This document shows positions 1-6,568 of a stretch of DNA of 23,379 nucleotides, piece by piece. The stretch covers positions 1-23,379 of the forward strand of contig DLMI01000091.1 of NCBI GenBank assembly GCA_002478145.1, written 5' to 3'. The notes under the pieces are model-generated. The model was not told the DNA's origin. It worked only from the letters and a program-made list of their open reading frames with translations, and made no database searches. Within the stretch, counting starts at the first letter, position 1. Every line of letters begins with the position of its first letter. The DNA is from Acidobacteria bacterium UBA7540. Lineage in GTDB: Bacteria > Acidobacteriota > Terriglobia > UBA7540. A program made the position numbers and the translations under genes.

Positions 1-97
1 CCACCTTCATCGGAATCAGCAGGCCCGGCCCAGCGACAGGAATGGCCAAGGCCGCTGGCTCTTGAACGGCGCGAGAGGCGGGGGCCATTGTTGTCAT
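1..97 (-). CDS. 5' end of an unidentified gene, cut by the window edge
   Basis: An open minus-strand frame runs from ATG at 95-97 off the left edge, giving about 32 codons that begin MTTMAPASRAVQEP and continue into a hydrophobic, proline- and glycine-rich stretch (LAIPVAGPGLLIP). A second in-frame ATG lies three codons in. The upstream sequence is purine-rich (reading GGGGTGTAGGCAGAGC before the ATG) but has no strong Shine-Dalgarno match. Too little is visible to assign a family. It would be transcribed in the same direction as the PHP-ATPase gene and lies about 260 bases beyond that gene's stop. It may equally be chance open frame. Confidence 0.35.
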   Translation of the reverse strand, partial: MTTMAPASRAVQEPAALAIPVAGPGLLIPMKV

Positions 98-359
98 GCT
101 CTGCCTACACCCCCGTATTTTACATCGCCACATCGCAAGAGGCGCGATATATGCGCCAGCCGCCTGTTTTAGCGAGCGCCCCGCGGTTCTGAACTGAGCT
201 GTTCCAAGGGCCCCCTCATTCATTGTTGGAAATGATCCCCTCGGACAAGAGAGGCGACGTTTTCGCACTTACAGGTGAGGGGTAGCTCACTTGAAAAAAG
301 CAACAAGGAGGGACAACTTCCCGGACAACGCAGGCGTGAGGTATCTTCCTCAGTCTATA
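98..359. other. Intergenic gap without a convincing gene
   Basis: No credible coding frame was found. The gap holds a short imperfect palindrome at about 141-157 (GGCGC, seven-base AT-rich loop, GCGCC), which might act as a hairpin in either transcript, and an AT-richer stretch after about 290 leading to the stop codon of the PHP-ATPase gene. No terminator with a T-run was found for that gene. Confidence 0.4.
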
Positions 360-3065
360 TTATAGGTTATACTTCTGCCTCTTGTGGTCGTACGTCTTCC
401 GACCCCCCTCAAGGTAGTTGATGACTTCATCTTTCATTTTGCGTCTGTTTATCGAGCCGGAATACATGACTCTTCCTCGATCTGCGGTTGCCTCAAGAAT
501 CGTGAATTTATCCGTATCCGACGCGACAGCGACCGAAGAGTTATGAGTTGTAAATATAAATTGCCTGTGCTCTTTCGAGCCGCGAAGCTTATTGCAGAGG
601 TCGTCCCAAATTGTTCTCAGATCAAGCGAATCTTCTGGCTGGTCTATAGTAATCGGAAATGTCCCCTCGCTTAATGCAATGATTAAGAGCGCTACAGCCT
701 TTTGACCAACCGAGAGTTCACTCAGATCCTTGTAGACTATATCCACCTTATAACTGATCGCTGGAACGTCCTTGGGAACCGAGGAATACAACAAAGCCAT
801 TAGATCTGTGTAATCATGATAGTCGAGGAGATGATCGGCGAGCTTCTGAACGATCTCGGGCTTCATCCCGGTGGCCTCAATGATCGATTTGAGGCAATCC
901 GTTTTCTCGCGAAATGACCATTCATACCGTAAGAGATTAGCAACGAATTCTCGTGGACTGATTTTCTGAGAGATCTTCTCGATATCTTCCTCTCTTAGCC
1001 AAGAACCTCTTTTAAGATTGAGCAGGTTCTGTTTAAAGGCCGTCGTATCCTCTCTTTCCCGAATCGTTACTTTCAGGGCGTCCGATGAGCCTGCAGTAAA
1101 GAATTCACACCTTTTCTTTCGCTCCTCGAAATAAGCCTTATAGGCAATGTCTAGCTTGTCAAGTATTTCATTGCGCTTTGACGCCAGTGAGCTTGCGAGA
1201 TTCGCTTTTCCTTGAACTTTGGCGAATGCGGTTTCACTCTTTCCTATCTCCGCCAAGATAAGCTTGCGTTTTTGGTCAAGATTAATTTGAGTTCCCCCAC
1301 TTGCTTTAACCGCTTCGTCGTACTTTGCTTTTACCGGTGCAAAAAGAGAGTTCCAACTTTGATGTTCCTTTTCGACGTTGGCACTCACTTGTTTAATGAA
1401 GGTAATGGCTGAATCTATCGCTTGTTTGATTTGTTGGAGGGCCGCATTGGTTTGATCGGCCGCTCTCATAACAGCCGGGTCCGAATCAGTATCCTTGTCT
1501 CCCGTGGAAGGCGCGACAAGGTCTTTGTATTCGTTCTTCGTGCTCGCGAGGGATGCCTTCAGCCCACCGATATAATCATACTGCCCCTGAATTGCCCGGC
1601 CTATTCCTTCCTTCTTTGAATATTCGGCAAAAACCGGATTCTCAATCTGGCGCCCAAGCTTTTGCACTTCCTCCCGGTATGTCGATAGCTTCTTCTTAAG
1701 TTCCCTACTTTCAAGGTGTGCCTTTAGGGTTTCTGCAAATCGATCATCCACTTCCTTCAGTTCGTTGTTTAACGTTTCGATGTGATCTTGGAACTTATGG
1801 AAATCGAAGAACTTATCGATGAACTGTCGCCGACTCGCCCCCCTTTTGTCCTCAGCTATTCGCGTGGCTTCACCTTGGCTTAGGAACAAGACAGGAAAGA
1901 GCTGATCTACGGCGAACTCCTTTGACGAGCCATCACCGAGATCCACTATCTGGATCGGGTTGCCTTCCGCTGGAGCATAAGTGCGTGAAATTTGGTACTT
2001 CTTTCCAGAGTCGTCGGTAATGACCACTTGAACTGTGCCGTGAAGCTTAAGGCACTTCTCAATTTTAGATTGATGGTCACCAAGCAGTTCATCCCCGGTT
2101 GGAGGCTGATCAAGCGCGAATCTTAGGAATTCGATAGCAAGCGATTTGCCGGCGCCCTTGGCGCCCAGGATGCTGTTAAGACCTTCGTGAAAGTGAATTA
2201 CCTGGTCGGCTAGGAAGCCGCTGTCGACCTTGAGCTCATCTACGTGGGGATACTGTTCCGCCTGAAACTCAAAGGCCTGTCTTATTTTGGTATCGCGATC
2301 GATTAGACACTGGCGGATGTCTTCGACCGTTATCGGCTCATCGACTTTGAAGAGAGAATACGAACTACCGATCTCGTCGAGAGAATGTGCATCGGAGCTG
2401 CTATAGACCCCTAACTTTCTCTCGTGATAGTTCTCGTCGGTGCCATCCAGAAGATCCACGACCCGTTTGTGTTTTGTCTTCTTCTCCTCACTCTGAAAAT
2501 CTGATTCGCTCGCTTCTGCTCCGAGAATGCACTTCCGCCGTTTTTCAAAGATTGCACTGCGGGTCTCGCCTTGCATATCCCCAAGAACACCTTTAGATGA
2601 GTGACAGTGCGGGAGGATTAGGATGGCTGACGAATCGTATTTTTCCAATTCGTCAGCGACTTGGCCGACTGTTAATTCAGCAGCAATTGTCCTCTCACCG
2701 CGTTTTGAATAAATGGCCAACTTATTTAGGAATTGATCGACATGCTTTGAATCCTTGTCGACGTCAAAGAGGATCAAAATGTGGACGCCTTCTTTCCCGC
2801 CGGTCACCAATAACTCGACAGCGGGAAACACGACTAGTCCTTTATATTTGGCTGCCTCTTTTACCCCATCAATCCATTCACCTGATTGGTGGTCTGCTAT
2901 AGCAATGCCAGCAAGGCCCTTCTTTAACGCAGCCTCGACAATGTGCTCCGGCGCAACTCCTTCTTTTCCTGGAAAATCTATTGAGGCGGGAGTGTGGATA
3001 TGAAGGTCGAATCTTTTGAAGTGTAAGCCTGTGGTTATTGCCGCTTCCTGTAATTTAGTGCTCAT
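360..3065 (-). CDS. PHP phosphoesterase-SMC/ABC ATPase fusion (TrlF family, Ppl-like), predicted defence protein
   Basis: The 901-residue protein has an N-terminal PHP metallo-phosphoesterase domain (residues ~15-240). Visible metal-ligand motifs are HIH (H22, H24), ADH (D58, H59), E84, PHCH around 152-155 and SSDAH (D225, H227). An SMC/ABC-type ATPase follows: Walker A GAKGAGKS at 301-308, long charged coiled-coil-like segments from ~420 to ~680, signature-like ELSVGQK near 783-789, Walker B ITIDQPED ending near 812 and a TTHN switch histidine near 841. This arrangement is that of TrlF-family ATPases and, from memory, of the single-gene Ppl antiphage system. The PHP part may cleave a nucleotide or nucleic acid when the ATPase senses infection; that role is inference. 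The start is preceded by GGAGTAGGA. Three hand-counted 60-base lines are about 47% GC, against over 60% in a phnW line, suggesting transfer. No operon partner is visible. Confidence 0.85.
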   Translation of the reverse strand: MSTKLQEAAITTGLHFKRFDLHIHTPASIDFPGKEGVAPEHIVEAALKKGLAGIAIADHQSGEWIDGVKEAAKYKGLVVFPAVELLVTGGKEGVHILILFDVDKDSKHVDQFLNKLAIYSKRGERTIAAELTVGQVADELEKYDSSAILILPHCHSSKGVLGDMQGETRSAIFEKRRKCILGAEASESDFQSEEKKTKHKRVVDLLDGTDENYHERKLGVYSSSDAHSLDEIGSSYSLFKVDEPITVEDIRQCLIDRDTKIRQAFEFQAEQYPHVDELKVDSGFLADQVIHFHEGLNSILGAKGAGKSLAIEFLRFALDQPPTGDELLGDHQSKIEKCLKLHGTVQVVITDDSGKKYQISRTYAPAEGNPIQIVDLGDGSSKEFAVDQLFPVLFLSQGEATRIAEDKRGASRRQFIDKFFDFHKFQDHIETLNNELKEVDDRFAETLKAHLESRELKKKLSTYREEVQKLGRQIENPVFAEYSKKEGIGRAIQGQYDYIGGLKASLASTKNEYKDLVAPSTGDKDTDSDPAVMRAADQTNAALQQIKQAIDSAITFIKQVSANVEKEHQSWNSLFAPVKAKYDEAVKASGGTQINLDQKRKLILAEIGKSETAFAKVQGKANLASSLASKRNEILDKLDIAYKAYFEERKKRCEFFTAGSSDALKVTIREREDTTAFKQNLLNLKRGSWLREEDIEKISQKISPREFVANLLRYEWSFREKTDCLKSIIEATGMKPEIVQKLADHLLDYHDYTDLMALLYSSVPKDVPAISYKVDIVYKDLSELSVGQKAVALLIIALSEGTFPITIDQPEDSLDLRTIWDDLCNKLRGSKEHRQFIFTTHNSSVAVASDTDKFTILEATADRGRVMYSGSINRRKMKDEVINYLEGGRKTYDHKRQKYNL

Positions 3066-3118
3066 TTGTCTTGAATCCTACTCCAGACTACGAAGAAATC
3101 AAAGGTCGAAAATCGTCA

Positions 3119-3142
3119 CCGGGCCTTCCGCCCGGCTTTTTG
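3119..3142 (+). terminator. Rho-independent terminator-like hairpin
   Basis: A perfect 6-bp GC stem, CCGGGC (3119-3124) and GCCCGG (3130-3135), with a five-base loop is followed by C and a run of Ts. It would stop plus-strand transcription heading away from the PHP-ATPase start. No plus-strand gene ends just upstream, so it may be a remnant of a lost neighbour or a barrier in front of the divergent debris. Confidence 0.4.
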
Positions 3143-3190
3143 CCATGAAAGAGGAAAAAGATGCCTTCCCGGATGGTACTTAGATCGGGG

Positions 3191-3285
3191 ATGCCTACCC
3201 CCACCTAAGAGAGGGGGAACTCAGGAAAGCCGAGGAAACCATAGAGAAATACCTGGAGTTGGCCACCCGCATCTACCAGCCAGTC
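3191..3285 (+). pseudogene. Frameshifted remnant of a small hypothetical gene
   Basis: ATG at 3191 opens MPTPT and then hits TAA. One base back, the neighbouring frame continues LREGELRKAEETIEKYLELA and then TRIYQ up to about 3279, a charged helical stretch that looks like real protein rather than random sequence. A single-base deletion would explain the break. After about 3285 the sequence turns into REP-like repeats, so the 3' part is gone or was never there. No function can be given. Confidence 0.35.
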
Positions 3286-3289
3286 GAGG

Positions 3290-3378
3290 GTGGCGCAGAC
3301 ATCTGGTTCTTGATGTCTGCGATCGGCGGCCTGGGTGAGGAGTCGGCTGGCCGTGCCTCCGCGACCGATCGCAGACAT
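3290..3378. repeat. REP-like hairpin with a second inverted copy
   Basis: The tetranucleotide GTGG at 3290-3293 is followed by a perfect 10-bp inverted repeat, CGCAGACATC (3294-3303) and GATGTCTGCG (3312-3321), with an 8-base loop. A further inverted copy of the right arm, CCGATCGCAGACAT at 3365-3378, pairs with 3313-3326 over 14 bases. A GTGG or GTAG tetranucleotide before an imperfect palindrome is the classic bacterial REP layout, and two REPs in opposite orientation form a BIME-like unit. Confidence 0.6.
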
Positions 3379-3496
3379 GCGGAAAAGATACATGCTGCGC
3401 CCTTCGGCGGATTCGTCTTGGCTCAGTCGGAACGGAAGGCTCGTGCTGCCAAGCTTGCCATAACGCAGAGAGCACATGGCCAATCCCGAACGGGAG
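3379..3496. other. Non-coding dispersed-repeat-like sequence
   Basis: Open frames cross this stretch on both strands, but they extend into the flanking palindromes and their predicted proteins are rich in Arg, Pro, His and Ser with no domain. It is best read as part of a composite intergenic repeat block between two REP-like hairpins. Confidence 0.4.
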
Positions 3497-3533
3497 CGCA
3501 CAGTCTCGTTTTTCAGAGACTCTGCGGCTCGTG
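3497..3533. repeat. REP-like palindrome, copy A of the window's 29-bp exact repeat
   Basis: CGCACAGTCTC (3497-3507) pairs with GAGACTCTGCG (3516-3526) with one mismatch in 11, around a T-rich loop. Bases 3505-3533 are identical over 29 bases, same strand, to 7950-7978 downstream of the MFS gene. The two copies flank the whole phosphonate module. Confidence 0.7.
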
Positions 3534-3587
3534 CATGTGCAATGGGGCGTATCATCCCCTTTTATGTCCCGCTTGCGCCGCCTGGGA

Positions 3588-3686
3588 TTGCAAAGGCAGA
3601 AGTCAGGAGGCAGAAGTCAGGAGTGAGGGTGAAGAGCAGCTAGTCCGTACTTTCTGCTCTGTGTTTCGTGCTTTGCGCTCTCTGCT
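3588..3686. repeat. Opposed heptamer arrays (purine-rich then pyrimidine-rich)
   Basis: GGCAGAA and GTCAGGA alternate twice at 3595-3622, an exact 14-base tandem duplication that is two 7-base units. A looser 7-base rhythm continues to about 3643. After a short gap the complementary pattern appears in the same period: TTCTGCT (3652-3658), then CTGTGTT, TCGTGCT, TTGCGCT and CTCTGCT, ending at 3686. The layout matches the arrays between nfeD and floT, but the unit sequence differs. Confidence 0.6.
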
Positions 3687-3744
3687 CACCGCCTGGGTTT
3701 TCCTGCCCGATCAAAAGCCGCTCCTCGCGGGCCAGCGATGTAAG

Positions 3745-3763
3745 CCGTGGGCCAAACCCACGG
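3745..3763. repeat. Short perfect hairpin
   Basis: CCGTGGG (3745-3751) and CCCACGG (3757-3763) pair perfectly around CCAAA, just inside the upstream border of the TonB-receptor fragment. GTAA stands just before the stem. It has no T-run and so is unlikely to be a terminator; it resembles the other REP-like hairpins of this gap. Confidence 0.45.
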
Positions 3764-3769
3764 GAATGG

Positions 3770-4165
3770 CGCGCAACAAACGTCTGGGCCTGGGCGGGAG
3801 CGAGCGGTTACCTTTCAAACCCTGCCACTGCGTCGTTCTTCAACGTGTCGGCTTATACCGTGCCAGCCCATCCCGTGGATGCCAGCGGTACGGCCGAGCC
3901 GATCGGACGCTTCGGCAACTGCGGGGTGGGGACCCTGGAAGGGCCGGAGACGGCGACCTTCTCGATGTCGGCGGGCAAGACGTTCCACTTCAACGAGCGC
4001 TTCGGTCTCAGGTACGAGGCGCAGTTCTCCAATTTGTTCAACCTTGCCAATTGGGGCTTGCCGAATATGAACATCACCGGCACATTCGGGCTCATATCCA
4101 GCAGCCAGGAAGTGGCGCAGGCTGGACCTCGTACCATCCAGATGTCACTTCGCTTCCAGTTCTAG
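3770..4165 (+). pseudogene. C-terminal fragment of an Oar-like TonB-dependent receptor
   Basis: The frame ending in TAG at 4163-4165 encodes the last strands of an outer-membrane beta-barrel: IGRFGNCGVGTLEGPE, then FSMSAGKTFHFNERFGLRYE, AQFSNLFNLANWGLPNMNIT, GLISSSQEVAQAGPRTIQ and the terminal SLRFQF, whose final aromatic residue is the usual barrel-assembly signal. This closely resembles the C-termini of large carboxypeptidase-regulatory-like/TonB receptors of Acidobacteriota (~1000+ residues). Only about 125-130 residues remain; upstream sequence is repeat debris and there is no plug or signal peptide. It ends 79 bases before phnW in the same direction, so the intact gene may once have served uptake for the phosphonate genes (inference). 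Confidence 0.75.
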
Positions 4166-4191
4166 CGCGTGGTAGGATTGCGTATGGCGCC

Positions 4192-4209
4192 GGCGGACCT
4201 ACGTCCGCC
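4192..4209. repeat. REP-like hairpin between receptor remnant and phnW
   Basis: GGCGGAC (4192-4198) and GTCCGCC (4203-4209) form a perfect 7-bp stem with a four-base loop CTAC. There is no following T-run, so a REP-like element or weak processing hairpin is likelier than a terminator. It lies 35 bases upstream of the phnW start. Confidence 0.5.
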
Positions 4210-4244
4210 AGGCCACTTTCCAGGGATGCGGAGATTCATCGCGG

Positions 4245-5420
4245 ATGGAAAAGCCTAAACTCCTCTTTACGCCCGGTCCGCTCACCACCAGCGAAACCGT
4301 CAAGCAGGCCATGATGCGGGACTTGGGCTCACGGGACACGGAATTTCTCCAAGTAGTGCGGAAAATCCGCCACCGTTTGCTGGAGTTAGGGAATGTTGCC
4401 GACGGCTCCTACGAGGCCGTTCTGATGCAGGGCTCCGGCACCTTCGCGATCGAGTCCGTTATCTCCTCGGTGCTGCCGCGCGACGGCAAGCTGCTGGTTC
4501 TAGTCAACGGCGCCTACGGACACCGCATGGCGAAGATCGCGCGCACGTTGGGCATCGCAACCGAAACCCTTCTCTTCCCCGAGTGGCGTCCGGTCGATCC
4601 TGCCGAAGCTCGCCAGGCTCTCGCGCGCGATCGGGCTATCACGCACGTCGGAACCATCCACTGCGAGACCTCCACGGGGATCATGAATCCAGTGCGAGAA
4701 ATTGGGAGTGTGGTGAAGGAGCAGGGCCGCGCGTTCATCGTGGACGCGATGAGCAGCTTTGCGGGAATGCCTATGGGGGTGGTAAGCTGGGGAATCGACT
4801 TCCTCGTTTCCTCGGCGAACAAGTGTGTCCAGGGTGTACCGGGATTCGCTTTTGTGCTGGCTCGTCGGGAGCTGCTGTTGGAAGCCGAAGACCGGGCGCG
4901 CAGTGTGAGCCTGGATCTCGTGTCGCAGTGGAAAGGGTTGGAAGGCGACGGACAGTTCCGTTTCACGCCTCCAACGCATGTCCTCCTGGGCTTCTGGCAG
5001 GCGCTCGAAGAGTTGGACCGGGAAGGAGGAATCGGCGGACGTGCCGCTCGATATGCTGCGAACCAGAAGGTCTTGGCCGAAGGCATGAAGGAGTTGGGCT
5101 TTGACGCCTATCTTGCGCCAGAGCAACAAAGCACCATTATTACCTCATTCCGTTATCCGAAACATCCGAACTTCGATTTCAGCCGGTTCTATCAGCACCT
5201 TAGCCAAAAGGGCTTTGTGATTTACCCCGGGAAGGTCAGCGACGCAGACTGTTTCCGCATCGGCACGATCGGCCACCTCTTCCCCGAAGATTTGAAGGCG
5301 CTCGTCGCTGCAGTTCGGCAGACGCTCAACGATATGCGGATCGATTCGGCGAAATCGGCGCGTGCAGCGAGCCTGGATCAACATCTGGCGATCGATGCTT
5401 TGAGTGCTTCCCCTCAGTGA
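4245..5420 (+). CDS. phnW: 2-aminoethylphosphonate-pyruvate transaminase
   Basis: This 391-residue cytoplasmic PLP enzyme of aminotransferase class V transfers the amino group of 2-aminoethylphosphonate to pyruvate, giving phosphonoacetaldehyde and alanine. Visible family features are the N-terminal LLFTPGPLTTSETVKQAM, LGSRDTEF near 27-34, the glycine-rich MQGSGTFAIES (61-71), HCETSTGI (139-146), the cofactor-binding aspartate in FIVDAMSSF (D167) and the Schiff-base lysine in SSANKCVQGVPGF (K193). It is slightly longer than typical PhnW (~365-370) through a hydrophilic C-terminal tail. The ATG at 4245 follows GGAG at 4230-4233, an 11-base gap. The next gene is phnX, 111 bases on, so the two probably form one catabolic operon. 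No nearby LysR-type regulator is visible. Confidence 0.93.
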   Translation: MEKPKLLFTPGPLTTSETVKQAMMRDLGSRDTEFLQVVRKIRHRLLELGNVADGSYEAVLMQGSGTFAIESVISSVLPRDGKLLVLVNGAYGHRMAKIARTLGIATETLLFPEWRPVDPAEARQALARDRAITHVGTIHCETSTGIMNPVREIGSVVKEQGRAFIVDAMSSFAGMPMGVVSWGIDFLVSSANKCVQGVPGFAFVLARRELLLEAEDRARSVSLDLVSQWKGLEGDGQFRFTPPTHVLLGFWQALEELDREGGIGGRAARYAANQKVLAEGMKELGFDAYLAPEQQSTIITSFRYPKHPNFDFSRFYQHLSQKGFVIYPGKVSDADCFRIGTIGHLFPEDLKALVAAVRQTLNDMRIDSAKSARAASLDQHLAIDALSASPQ

Positions 5421-5531
5421 AGAGCTCCGAGAGGGGCAAATCCCACCCTATGAAAGCCGCTGTCGTGGGTGCGGGAATGACTTTGTGATTCGGCTGGGCT
5501 GAACAGGCGATCGCGCCTATGGGAGTACGAA
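5421..5531 (+). pseudogene. Possible remnant of a flavin-dependent oxidoreductase start between phnW and phnX
   Basis: ATG at 5450 opens MKAAVVGAGMTL before a TGA. The VVGAG stretch looks like the first turn of an FAD- or NAD-binding Rossmann fold. Read through the TGA, the frame stays open (FGWAEQAIAP...) to a TGA at 5537-5539 that overlaps the phnX start. FAD-dependent oxidoreductases are known neighbours of phnX in other bacteria, which suggests a deleted gene, but 12 codons cannot prove it. Confidence 0.25.
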
Positions 5532-6368
5532 ATGAATGACTCCAGTCAGACGCATAAGCGATACAGCGGCAAGCTGCAAGCTGCCATTCTTGACTGGGCC
5601 GGCACCACGGTCGACTACGGAAGTTTTTCGCCTATCCGGGCCATGCAGCAGGTGTTTCGACAAAGGGGCATAGCTGTCTCCGACGACGAAGTCCGCCGCG
5701 ATATGGGCCTGCTGAAAAAGGACCACATCCGCTCACTGCTTCGTAGTCCGCGTGTCGCGGAAGCGTGGCGGCAACATTCCGGCCGGCAGGCAACGGAATC
5801 CGACGTCGAGGAGTTATACCGCGACTTTCAGCCGATACAGTTAGCTCGCCTTGACCAGGACTCGGACCTCATTCCCGGAGTTGCGGATGCTGTCGAACGC
5901 ATGCGCCGGCGCGGCCTGAAGATCGGCAGTACGACAGGCTACACACGGCCAATGTTGGAGATCCTTCTCGAGAAAGCTGCCACGCAAGGTTATGAACCGG
6001 ATTGTTCTCTCGTCCCCGACGACGTCGGCGGGGGCCGCCCTCTGCCCTGGATGTGTTACGAGATCGCCGTACGGCTGAAGGTTTTTCCACTCGAATCCTT
6101 CGTGAAAGTCGGCGACACCGTGGCCGACACCGAAGAAGGCCTCAACGCCGGCATGTGGACAGTGGGAGTTGTTCGAACTGGAAACATGGTTGGCCTGTCA
6201 CAAGCGGAATTCGATGCGCTTTCGCCGGCAGAACGGGAAGTGCGCCTTCAGACTGGCCGCGAACGTTTGATGGATGCCGGTACTCATTATGTGATCGATA
6301 GCCTTTCTGACTTCGATCCGGTCTTCGACGAAATCGAGGCGCGACTTCAGCGCGGTCACCGTCCTTGA
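5532..6368 (+). CDS. phnX: Phosphonoacetaldehyde hydrolase (phosphonatase)
   Basis: The 278-residue protein is a HAD-superfamily C-P bond hydrolase that converts phosphonoacetaldehyde to acetaldehyde and phosphate, the step after PhnW. It shows the nucleophile motif ILDWAGTTVDYG (D21), the cap-domain MGLLKKDHIRSLL whose lysine (K62) corresponds to the Schiff-base lysine of the family, STTGYTR (motif II) and KVGDTVADTEEGLNAGMW (motif III acidic residues). Length matches the family (~265-280). ATG at 5532 is preceded by GGGAG with a good gap; this start also places the HAD motif at the usual depth. Its stop codon lies at the border of a palindromic 173-bp element, which may have separated the transporter from the operon. 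Confidence 0.94.
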   Translation: MNDSSQTHKRYSGKLQAAILDWAGTTVDYGSFSPIRAMQQVFRQRGIAVSDDEVRRDMGLLKKDHIRSLLRSPRVAEAWRQHSGRQATESDVEELYRDFQPIQLARLDQDSDLIPGVADAVERMRRRGLKIGSTTGYTRPMLEILLEKAATQGYEPDCSLVPDDVGGGRPLPWMCYEIAVRLKVFPLESFVKVGDTVADTEEGLNAGMWTVGVVRTGNMVGLSQAEFDALSPAEREVRLQTGRERLMDAGTHYVIDSLSDFDPVFDEIEARLQRGHRP

Positions 6369-6541
6369 CAGGATGCTGAAAAACCCGCCTCGCCTGTCAT
6401 TCCGAGGAGTCCCGATCTGATCGGGACGACGAGGAATCTCGCCCCGATCAGATCGCGGTTTCCAGAGCGAGATTCCTCTCCCGCAGGGCGGGATCGGAAT
6501 GAGTCGCCTTGGCGACTTCACAAAGGTTTTTCAGCATCCTG
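6369..6541. mobile_element. 173-bp palindromic MITE-like element with 17-bp terminal inverted repeats
   Basis: CAGGATGCTGAAAAACC at 6369-6385 is perfectly inverted at 6525-6541. Allowing one mismatch, the match extends four bases outward on each side, into the phnX stop codon on the left. Nested inside are further inverted pairs: TCATTCCGA (6397-6405) with TCGGAATGA (6494-6502), and GAGGAATCTCGC (6431-6442) with GCGAGATTCCTC (6467-6478), plus a local palindrome CCCGATC-T-GATCGGG at 6411-6425. The transcript could fold into one long cruciform-like hairpin. It carries no gene, so it would depend on a transposase elsewhere. Confidence 0.75.
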
Positions 6542-6568
6542 TTAAGAGATCAAGGGCCGCCGACGATC

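Noticed and set aside
3205..3555. Minus-strand frames of 116 and 84 codons
   Set aside because: They lie across palindromes and have repeat-like, low-complexity composition rather than protein character.
3259..4314. Long plus-strand open frame of 351 codons
   Set aside because: It crosses REP-like hairpins, the heptamer array, the receptor fragment in another frame and the phnW start; no domain is present.
4500..5129. Minus-strand frame of 209 codons
   Set aside because: It is a shadow of phnW, whose PLP lysine and other motifs lie in the plus frame.
6509..6568. Upstream start for the OPA transporter
   Set aside because: Its first codons lie inside the inverted-repeat element and add a hydrophilic leader; the ATG at 6569 begins the normal N-terminus.
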